The notes under the pieces: model-generated
What the model was told of the DNA's origin: nothing
Seen by the model: the letters and a program-made list of their open reading frames with translations, nothing else
Databases searched by the model: none
Assembly: GCA_052143095.1 (NCBI GenBank)
Contig: JBKQTR010000102.1
Coordinates: 1-7,065 of the forward strand
Direction of reading: 5' to 3'
DNA length: 7,065 nucleotides
DNA from: DAHUYF01 sp052143095
GTDB lineage: Bacteria; Pseudomonadota; Alphaproteobacteria; ATCC43930; CGMCC-115725
Shown here: positions 1 through 6,300 of the stretch, one piece after another
Layout: every line of letters starts with the position of its first letter
Position numbering within the stretch: position 1 is the first letter of the stretch
Translations under genes and position numbers: made by a program

Positions 1-183
1 GACACCTACTTTCCCAGCGCGGTAGACCGTGCGAATGCCATTTTCGTCGCCGTTGCCGTTGCGCGCATCAACCTTTGGATCCGCGGCGTCACGCCGGAGC
101 CGTTCGGCCTTTATGCGACGGTGCTCGAGCGGGACCCCGGCGGCGCCGGGCGGCGGGTTCCCGGTGATCGCAACGCGGCGTAA
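1..183 (+). CDS. C-terminal fragment of an unrecognised protein
   Basis: Frame 1 is open from the first base to a TAA at 181-183 and gives the last 60 residues of a protein whose start lies left of the window. The fragment begins DTYFPSAVDRANAIFVAVAV and has a hydrophobic stretch (about residues 14-32, AIFVAVAVARINLW). It ends in a Gly/Arg/Pro-rich, probably disordered tail. Codon third positions are mostly G or C, as expected for a real gene here, but frame 3 is also open through most of the stretch, so the reading frame is not certain. I do not recognise the family and assign no function. The gene converges on the chemoreceptor gene, with the hairpin-rich region 231-446 between them. Confidence 0.45.
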   Translation, partial: DTYFPSAVDRANAIFVAVAVARINLWIRGVTPEPFGLYATVLERDPGGAGRRVPGDRNAA

Positions 184-230
184 TCGAGGTTTGCTGGACG
201 GCTAACGCGCGTCTCAGCTGGATTGACTCC

Positions 231-323
231 GTGCGTCCTTCGGACAACCCGGCCGACCGCTTTGCGGCCGGCCCCGGAGGGTTCGATCGCAGAGCGATCG
301 AACGGATTGGCGGCACGCCAATC
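231..323. repeat. Composite repeat with three tandem hairpins
   Basis: The element opens with GTGCGTCCTTCG (231-242), a head that recurs at 3080, 3170 and 7013. Three short-loop hairpins follow. Hairpin 1 (251-273) has arms GGCCGACCGC and GCGGCCGGCC, with one mismatch and a TTT loop. Hairpin 2 (281-303) has perfect 10-bp arms GTTCGATCGC and GCGATCGAAC around AGA. Hairpin 3 (305-323) has perfect 8-bp arms GATTGGCG and CGCCAATC around GCA. The 3-base loops and the recurrence suggest a dispersed REP/BIME-like element of the kind common between genes in Hyphomicrobiales. It lies between two convergent genes and could also limit transcription in both directions; that role is inference. Confidence 0.6.
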
Positions 324-420
324 GCGAGGACTTTAGCGCGCAGCGTAACACCGCGATTGCCAAAGCTGTCACGTTGCAACAATGCCGGCGGCACGAAGTG
401 CGTGGTGTGGTCTACGCCCT

Positions 421-446
421 GCGCCAGCGACGATCCGCGCTGGCGC
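421..446 (-). terminator. Stem-loop downstream of the chemoreceptor gene
   Basis: A perfect 9-bp stem (GCGCCAGCG at 421-429 and CGCTGGCGC at 438-446) with an 8-base loop begins about 30 bp past the chemoreceptor stop. Neither side has a T-run, so it is not a canonical intrinsic terminator. It may be a weak terminator, a transcript 3' end stabiliser, or part of the neighbouring repeat. Confidence 0.3.
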
Positions 447-477
447 GCGCGCTGAATCGGACCGATCACCACCGGGC

Positions 478-2175
478 TCACGCCGCGCGAATCCTCTCCA
501 GGAAGCGATTGACGTCGGCGCGCAGAGTCTCGGACTGGTGGCCGAGCTGCTCGGCCGAGGCGAGGACCTGCGTCGCTGCGGCGCCGGTCTCGCCGGCGGC
601 GCGGTTGACGCCGGAGATGTTCGCCGATACCTGCTCGGTGCCCTTCGCCGCCTGCTGCGTGTTGCGCGCGATCTCCTGCGTCGCAGCGCCCTGCGCCTCC
701 ACCGCGCTGGCGATCGCCGTCGAGATCTCGCTGATCTGGCCGATGGTGCCGCCGATCCCCTGGATCGCCGTCACCGCCTCGCCCGTCACCGTCTGGATCG
801 AGGCGATCTGCCCGCCGATCTCTTCGGTCGCCTTCGCCGTCTGGTTCGCCAGCGACTTCACCTCGCTCGCCACCACGGCAAAGCCCTTGCCCGCCTCGCC
901 GGCCCGCGCCGCCTCGATCGTCGCGTTCAAGGCCAGCAGATTGGTCTGGCTGGCGATGTCCTGGATGAGCTGCACTACCTGGCCGATCTTCTGCGCCGCC
1001 TCGGCCAGCGTATTGACCGTGCCGTTGGTGCGCTGCGCATCCTCGACCGCCAGCTTGGCGATCTGCGAGGCCTGCGTCACCTGCCGGCCGATCTCGGAGA
1101 TCGAGCTCGTCATCTCTTCGGCCGAGGCCGCCACCGTCTGCACGTTGGCGGAAGTCTGCTCCGAGGCCGAGGCCACCGAGCCGGCCTCGCGCTGCGTCTC
1201 CTCGGCCGTCGACGACATGCTTGTCGCCGTCGCCCGCATCTCGGTCGCCGCCGCGGCAAGAGCGCTCAGCGCATCCTGCACCGACTTGTCGAACTCGGCG
1301 ACATAGCCCTCGACCGCCTTCTGCCGCGCTTCCTTGCGCTCCTGCTCGGTGCGCTGCTCGGCCGCGAGCCGGTCGGCCTTGATCATGTTCTCCTTGAAGA
1401 TGAGCACGGAGTTTGCCATGCGTCCGATCTCGTCGCGATCCGCCGAACCGACAATTTCGACCGCCAGGTCCTGTTCCGCGAGCCGCGACATCGCCATTGT
1501 CAGGCGCTCGAGCCGAGACGTGACGTTGCGGACCATCAGAATGCCGATCAACAGCGCTGCTACGACTGCCCCTCCAGCGGTCGACAGCACAACCGTCAGC
1601 AAAAAACGATGCGACGAGGCCAAGGTCGAAGACGCTTCGGCAGCCGCCTTTCTGCTGCGATCGAAGACGACCTGAACGTTCTTCGCAATCTTGGATTCCA
1701 CAGCTGCGTAATCGCCGTTCAAAACCTGATTTGCCTGATCCTGCGCGAAGCTTGCTGAAAGCTCAAAGACGTTGTCTGCCGCCTGGTTTAACAGCTTGAG
1801 ATCACCCTCGATCAAGTCGAGAGTGGCTTTGACATCCCCCCTCGCATCGACACGAATGTCGCGCAGCGTGCTCTCTATCTCGTCGGCGTTGCGCTTAAAC
1901 TCATCGTGGAACGCTTTCTGCCGGCCGAGGTCAAGTTCAGCCGGCGTCCGAGCGACCAAACCGCGCTCGCGCTCGATCAGAAGCGCAAGCCGCGACCCAT
2001 GTTCAAAGCCGGGAAGGGCGTCACGGTACAGGCTGGTACCTGCCGCCGCCATCTGTTGCGCGCCGCGGATGGCGGCGGCCGAGACGGCCGCCAGCGCCGC
2101 GCACATCAAGGCCACTAGGACATAGAGCTTGACCCTGATCGTCAACGTCTTTTTGCGCGGGAATGGGGTCGTCAT
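478..2175 (-). CDS. Methyl-accepting chemotaxis protein (transmembrane chemoreceptor)
   Basis: This 565-residue inner-membrane chemoreceptor should sense a periplasmic signal and control the CheA-CheW kinase complex, and hence swimming direction. Domains in order: a basic N-terminus (RKKTLTIRVK); TM1 at about 17-36; a periplasmic, mostly helical sensor at about 37-190 that looks like a four-helix-bundle type; TM2 at about 191-215; HAMP at about 215-270 (with DRDEIGRMANSV); then the long coiled-coil signalling domain at about 290-560. The conserved hairpin tip is at about 406-427 (DIASQTNLLALNATIEAARA), followed by GKGFAVVASEVKSLA. The protein ends RFLERIRAA, with no NWETF-type tail for CheR/CheB tethering. 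The ATG at 2175 is chosen because GAGGGGAAG lies 5 bases upstream; a longer frame from a TTG at 2244 would overlap the upstream gene. It follows the PstS-like gene by 37 bp, so the two are probably cotranscribed. The ligand is unknown; the neighbour suggests indirect sensing through that protein. The sensor half has clearly lower GC than the signalling half. Confidence 0.95.
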   Translation of the reverse strand: MTTPFPRKKTLTIRVKLYVLVALMCAALAAVSAAAIRGAQQMAAAGTSLYRDALPGFEHGSRLALLIERERGLVARTPAELDLGRQKAFHDEFKRNADEIESTLRDIRVDARGDVKATLDLIEGDLKLLNQAADNVFELSASFAQDQANQVLNGDYAAVESKIAKNVQVVFDRSRKAAAEASSTLASSHRFLLTVVLSTAGGAVVAALLIGILMVRNVTSRLERLTMAMSRLAEQDLAVEIVGSADRDEIGRMANSVLIFKENMIKADRLAAEQRTEQERKEARQKAVEGYVAEFDKSVQDALSALAAAATEMRATATSMSSTAEETQREAGSVASASEQTSANVQTVAASAEEMTSSISEIGRQVTQASQIAKLAVEDAQRTNGTVNTLAEAAQKIGQVVQLIQDIASQTNLLALNATIEAARAGEAGKGFAVVASEVKSLANQTAKATEEIGGQIASIQTVTGEAVTAIQGIGGTIGQISEISTAIASAVEAQGAATQEIARNTQQAAKGTEQVSANISGVNRAAGETGAAATQVLASAEQLGHQSETLRADVNRFLERIRAA

Positions 2176-2180
2176 GGCGA

Positions 2181-2189
2181 CTTCCCCTC
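2181..2189 (-). promoter_or_regulatory. Ribosome binding site of the chemoreceptor gene
   Basis: GAGGGGAAG on the minus strand ends 5 bases before the ATG at 2175. It is a good Shine-Dalgarno match and decides this start over the in-frame TTG at 2244, which would add 23 Pro/Arg/Ala-rich residues before the membrane anchor. Confidence 0.65.
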
Positions 2190-2212
2190 GATCTGGTTTA
2201 GCGGGTCGTGCG

Positions 2213-2956
2213 CTACTGGCCGCCGGCCGCCTTGGCGGCGGCAATGACCTTGGCCACGTCCGGTGTCGGGTCGCCCATGGTCACCAGGATCAGCGGCTGC
2301 ACGACATCCTTGTCCGTCTTGAGCTCTGCGACGCCGGAGTTCAAGGACGTGCGCGACACGACTCCAAGCGCCTGGTCGAGCTGGCTGACGATCTGCGCCC
2401 CCTGCGGTGCGTTCGTCACTTCACGTTTCACCGCGGCGATGTCGCCGCCGGCGAGGAACTCTTTCTCGACCATTGATCGAACGCCGCCGCCCTTGCCTTC
2501 GCAAATGACGACGATCGGCTTGTCCGGGCCGCCCACGTCCTTCCAGTTCTTGGCCTTGCCGGACAAGATATCGGTCATCTGCGCCGCGGTGAGGTTCTTG
2601 ACAGGGTTCGACGGATTGACGGCAAAGGCGGCGTGCGACGCGCCAACTTGGTGAGCCTGAAGCTTCGTCTCGTCGAACGATGTGCCCTTGGCTTTCAGAG
2701 AATTGACCTCATCGGCGAGCGGTGCCGAGATCATCGCCAACTTGACCGTGCCCGCGACGAGATCCGCCAAGCCGCGGCCGGAGCCGTTGCCGACGATTTG
2801 CAACTCGACACCGGCAGCCTTTTCGATGTCCGCTTTCTTTGGCGTCAGAAGGCTGGCGGAGACCGTCGTCGAGCCGTGAACTTCGACCGTCTCGGCGCAG
2901 GCAATGGAAGTGCCGAGCGTGAGAATGAGGCTCACAACCGAAATTTGCAACCGCAT
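2213..2956 (-). CDS. PstS-family periplasmic substrate-binding protein
   Basis: This 247-residue exported protein belongs to the PstS-like branch of the periplasmic binding protein superfamily, whose members capture phosphate or other oxyanions for an ABC importer. Residues 1-21 form a signal peptide (MRLQ, a hydrophobic core, cleavage after ACA). The mature protein starts with the family signature VEVHGSTTV (24-32). It continues with GNGSGRGLADLVAGTVKLA (56-74) and the highly typical LTxxQxxDIxSGKxxNWxxVGG block (122-143). Where phosphate-binding PstS proteins have an RxDGSGT-like loop, this one reads CEGKGGG (152-158), and the usual SDAPL Asp position reads ISAPL (76-80). The ligand may therefore not be phosphate. 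No pstC, pstA or pstB gene is beside it; instead a chemoreceptor follows 37 bp downstream, suggesting a sensory role. The start is uncertain: the ATG at 2956 gives a standard signal peptide, while ATG 2968 or TTG 2977 would add 4 or 7 residues. All have weak ribosome binding sites. Confidence 0.88.
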   Translation of the reverse strand: MRLQISVVSLILTLGTSIACAETVEVHGSTTVSASLLTPKKADIEKAAGVELQIVGNGSGRGLADLVAGTVKLAMISAPLADEVNSLKAKGTSFDETKLQAHQVGASHAAFAVNPSNPVKNLTAAQMTDILSGKAKNWKDVGGPDKPIVVICEGKGGGVRSMVEKEFLAGGDIAAVKREVTNAPQGAQIVSQLDQALGVVSRTSLNSGVAELKTDKDVVQPLILVTMGDPTPDVAKVIAAAKAAGGQ

Positions 2957-2983
2957 GGGAAGCCCCATTTCTCGCAAGGGTTA

Positions 2984-3012
2984 ATACTTTTATTTTGGCA
3001 GAAAAGTGTCAA
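2984..3012 (-). promoter_or_regulatory. Candidate sigma-70-type promoter of the binding protein-chemoreceptor unit
   Basis: A perfect -35 hexamer TTGACA (3012-3007, minus strand) is followed after 17 bases by AAGTAT (2989-2984), which matches the -10 consensus TATAAT at only 3 of 6 positions. The area about 2981-3055 is noticeably AT-richer than its surroundings, and the site lies 28-56 bases before the ATG at 2956. The position is good but the -10 is weak. Confidence 0.35.
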
Positions 3013-3024
3013 TAAAACGTGAAA
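3006..3024 (+). promoter_or_regulatory. Possible Pho-box-like operator
   Basis: The 19 bases starting GTGTCAATAAAA and ending CGTGAAA match the PhoB box consensus (two CTGTCA-type half-sites in 11-bp phase with an A-rich middle) at 12 of 19 positions by hand comparison. The first half-site TGTCA is intact; the second (CGTGA) keeps 3 of 5 bases. It overlaps the candidate -35 of a PstS-family gene, which is why it is listed, but AT-rich DNA can give such matches by chance. Confidence 0.25.
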
Positions 3025-3079
3025 TCACTTGCCGACTGATTTTGTTAGCTGCAGATCGCTTTCTGGTGCATGGGCGCCG

Positions 3080-3124
3080 GTGCGTCCTTCGAGACGCCCG
3101 CCTCGCTTGCTCCTCAGAGGGTGT
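3080..3124. repeat. REP-like intergenic repeat, degenerate copy
   Basis: It begins GTGCGTCCTTCGAGACGCCC, the same head as the copy at 7013, and ends with a CCTC-A-GAGG mini-palindrome at 3112-3120. The central stem (CCCGC against GCTTGC) is imperfect, so this looks like a decayed copy of the short palindromic element seen at 3170 and 7013. Confidence 0.55.
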
Positions 3125-3169
3125 GACTCGATCGGCGGCGGGTCGGTACATGGCTGCTGCATCTCTGCC

Positions 3170-3213
3170 GTGCGTCCTTCGACATGCGCCTGCGGCGCAA
3201 GCTCAGGATGAGG
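3170..3213. repeat. REP-like intergenic repeat with central hairpin
   Basis: This copy starts with GTGCGTCCTTCGA and has a perfect 6-bp hairpin (TGCGCC and GGCGCA around TGC, 3185-3199). It closes with CTCAGGATGAGG, whose AGGA can pair with the TCCT of the head. It lies in the same orientation as the copies at 231, 3080 and 7013. From general knowledge, elements with this head and CTCAGGATGAGG tail are dispersed between genes in Bradyrhizobium-like genomes. Confidence 0.6.
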
Positions 3214-3224
3214 CTACAGTGTTG

Positions 3225-3248
3225 ACGGCACAAAGAACGGCACAAAGA
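3225..3248. repeat. Perfect 12-bp tandem duplication
   Basis: ACGGCACAAAGA occurs twice head to tail (3225-3236 and 3237-3248) with no mismatch. It lies in non-coding DNA upstream of the binding protein gene and beyond the oxidoreductase 3' end. No function is evident; replication slippage or a protein-binding repeat are both possible. Confidence 0.6.
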
Positions 3249-3293
3249 AAATCGCCAAGCCCTAGGTGCGTCGCCGGCACGGTGCGGGCTCTC

Positions 3294-3355
3294 GCGCCCC
3301 GGATCAAGTCCGGGGCGCTGGCGCCCGCCGCGGACGAACGCTCCGCGTTCGCCGC
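3294..3355 (-). terminator. Paired stem-loops at the 3' end of the oxidoreductase gene
   Basis: Two hairpins follow the stop codon of the minus-strand oxidoreductase gene. The first (3330-3355) pairs GCGGACGAACGC with GCGTTCGCCGC, has one bulged A and a TCC loop, and reaches the first base of the stop codon. The second (3294-3318) has perfect 10-bp arms GCGCCCCGGA and TCCGGGGCGC around TCAAG. There is no T-run straight after either, so Rho-independent termination is not assured. The second hairpin's CCCCGGATCAAGTCCGGGG core also looks like a dispersed palindromic repeat. Likely roles are transcript 3' end formation or protection. Confidence 0.45.
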
Positions 3356-6300
3356 TACTCGGCGGCGCTCGCCCGCGTGGTCGGCGCCCGGAAGGCGGCC
3401 AGCAGCGCCGCCTCGCGCTCCTTGGCCTTGGCGAGGTTGCGGTCCTTGATGTGGCCGTAGCCGCGGATCTGCTCGGGCACGCGGGCGATCTCGACCGCCA
3501 GCGCGTGGTTGTCGGGGGTGAGCGCGGCGCCGAGCTCGGCGATCACCGCGGCATAATCGACGATGAGCTGGCGCTCCATGCGGCGCTCGGATGTCCGGCC
3601 GAAGATGTCGAGCCGCGTGCCGCGCAGCCGCTTCAGGCTCGCCAGCAGCTTGAAGGCGCTGAATACCCAGGGGCCGTAGCCGGTCTTCTGCAGCTCGCCG
3701 GTGACGGGGTCGCGCTTGGCGAAGAGCGGCGGCGCCAAGTGGAACTCGAGGGTGAAGTCGCCCTCGAACTGGCGGTGGAGCTGCTGCAGGAAGGCGCCGT
3801 CGGTGTAGAGCCGCGCCACCTCGTACTCGTCCTTGTAGGCCATGAGCTTGAAGAGATTGCGCGCCACCGCCTCGGCAAGCCCGGTGAGGCCGCGGCCGCC
3901 CGATTTCTCCGCCGCCTCGACCGCGGCGACGCCATCGCGATAGCGCTTGGCGTAGGCGGCATTCTGGTATCCCTCGAGGAAGCGGGCGCGGCGCTCGACC
4001 AGCTCGGCGAGGCCCGGCGTGGCCGGCGTCTCCTCGGCGAGCACGGGGCGCACCAGCGCCTCGACCTTGGCGCGGTCATGCGCGGCCAGCCGCCCCCAGG
4101 CAAAGGTGCGCTTGTTGATCTCGATGGCGACGCCGTTCAGCTCGATGGCGCGCAGGATGGCGTCGAGGCTCAGCGGCACCAGCCCCTTCTGGAAGGCGTA
4201 GCCCAGCATGAACAAATTGGTGGCGATGCTGTCGCCCATCAGGGCCGTGGCAAGCCCGGTGCCGTCGAGGAATTCGGCGCCGCCATCGCCCGAAGCGGAT
4301 TTGAGCGCACGCTGGATGGCGAGCGTCTCGAAATCGATGTCGGGGTTGACGACGAAGGCGGCGGTGGGCGCGAGATAGGAGTTGATGATGGCGCGGGTGA
4401 CGCCGCTCTCGACCCGCGACAGCGCCGTCGGGCTTGCCGCCACCACCATGTCGCAGCCGAGCAGCAGATCGGCGCCGCCGGCGGCGATGCGCACGGCGTG
4501 AAGATCCTCAGGCGCCGGGGCGAGGCGGACATGGTTCAGCACCGCGCCGTTCTTCTGCGAGAGGCCGGTGAAATCGAGCACGGTGCAGCCCCGCCCCTCG
4601 AGATGCGCCGCCATGCCGAGCAGCGCGCCGACGGTGATGACGCCGGTGCCGCCGATGCCGGTGATGAGGATGCCATAGGCGTCGCCGAGCGGCCGCTGCT
4701 GCGGCAGCGGCAAGGCGGCGAACGGGTCCTCGGCGACCGCCGCCGTCGGCTTCGGCAGCTTCCGCAGCTGGCCGCCATGGATGGTGACGAAGCTCGGGCA
4801 GAAGCCTTTGACGCAGGAGAAATCCTTGTTGCAGTTCGACTGGTCGATCGAGCGCTTCCTCCCGAACTCGGTCTCCAGCGGCTTCACCGAGACGCAATTC
4901 GACTTCTCCGAGCAGTCGCCGCAGCCCTCGCAGACGCGCTCGTTGATGAAGACGCGCTTGGGCGGGTCGGGGTACTGGCCGCGCTTGCGCCGCCGGCGCT
5001 TCTCCGCGGCACAGGTCTGGTCATAGACCAGCACGGTGAGGCCCGGCACCTCGCGCAGCTCGCGCTGCACCTGGTCGAGCGCGTCGCGGTGGCGGATCTC
5101 GACGCCGGGGGCGAAGCCGGCGTTGGCGGGATATTTCTCGGGCTCGTCGGTGACCACGACGACGCGCCGGGCGCCTTCGGCGGTCACCTGCTGCGTGATC
5201 TGCGGCACCGTGAGATGGCCTTCGACCGGCTGGCCGCCGGTCATGGCGACGGCGTCGTTGAACAGCACCTTGTACGTGATGTTGACGCCCGAGACGGCGG
5301 CGGCGCGGATGGCGAGGAGGCCGCTATGCGAATAGGTGCCGTCGCCGAGATTCTGGAAGATGTGCGGTTCGGTGGTGAAGGGCGCCTGGCCGATCCAGTT
5401 GGCGCCTTCGCCGCCCATATGCGTGATCGTCGCGGTGCGCCGCGCCGGCACGTACATCGCCATGGCGTGACAGCCGATGCCGGCCTGGGCGCGGCTGCCG
5501 TCGGGCACGCGCGTCGAGGTGTTGTGCGGGCAGCCCGAGCAGAAGAACGGCGTGCGCTGCGTCGTCGGCATCGGCGCATCCAGCAGCTTGTCGAAGGATT
5601 CGAGCCGCGCCAGGCGCTGGGTGAGATGCGGGCTTTCCTCGCCCAACCGCTTCAGGCGCAGCACGATGGCGCGCGCCACCATGGTCGGCGTGAGCTCGCC
5701 GGGGCTCTGCAGGAGGGGCGCGCCGCGCTCGTCTTCCTTGCCGACCACCGTCGGCCGACGGGAGGCATCGAGGTTGTAGAGGAGCCGAACGAGCTGGTCC
5801 TCGATGAAGCCGCGCTTCTCCTCGACGACGAGCACGTCGCTGAGGCCCTCGGCGAAGCGCCGCGCGCCCGACGCCTCGAGCGGCCAGGTGAGGCCGACCT
5901 TGTAGATCCGGATGCCGAGCGCGGCGGCCGCCTTGTCGTCGATGCCGAGATCGGCGAGCGCCTGGCGCACGTCGAGATAGGCCTTGCCGGTGGTGATGAT
6001 GCCGAACCGTGCCGCCGGCGGATCGGTCACCAGCCGGTCGATGCGGTTGGCGCGGACGAAGGCCGCCACCGCCGCCATCTTCGGCCCGTGCAGGCGCTGC
6101 TCGGCCTCGAGCGGCGGGTCGGGCCAGCGGATGCTAAGCCCGCCCGGCGGCATTTCGAAATCCTGCGGCAGCACGATGTCGAGGCGCGCGGGATCGACAT
6201 GCACCGAGGCGCTGCTCTCCACCGTCTCGGCGATCGCCTTGAAGCCGACCCAGCAGCCGCTGAAGCGCGAGAGGGCAAAGCCGAAGAGGCCGAAATCGAG

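Noticed and set aside
89..481. Minus-strand open frame of 130 codons whose GTG start overlaps the chemoreceptor stop as GTGA
   Set aside because: The 4-base overlap looks like translational coupling, but the frame runs through all the hairpin repeats and into the opposite-strand gene end. Its product is Arg/Pro/Ala-rich with no recognisable domain. It is more likely repeat DNA read by chance.
382..1758. Plus-strand open frame of 458 codons antisense to the chemoreceptor
   Set aside because: It is the mirror of a high-GC coding region. The product is extremely Arg/Leu-rich with no domain, while the minus strand encodes an unmistakable chemoreceptor.
2176..2244. N-terminal extension of the chemoreceptor from the TTG at 2244
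   Set aside because: It would overlap the upstream gene by 32 bases and add a Pro/Arg/Ala-rich stretch before the membrane anchor. The ATG at 2175 has a strong ribosome binding site.
2957..3079. A riboswitch or small RNA gene upstream of the binding protein
   Set aside because: The AT-rich stretch shows no convincing multi-stem structure or known aptamer motif, only promoter-like elements.
3006..3449. Plus-strand open frame of 147 codons spanning the intergenic region
   Set aside because: It consists of promoter DNA, two REP-like repeats, a tandem duplication, hairpins and the antisense end of the oxidoreductase. No domain or ribosome binding site supports it.
3633..6278. Several open frames of 80-160 codons on either strand inside the oxidoreductase gene
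   Set aside because: All are Arg/Ala/Ser-rich shadow frames caused by high GC, with no recognisable motifs.
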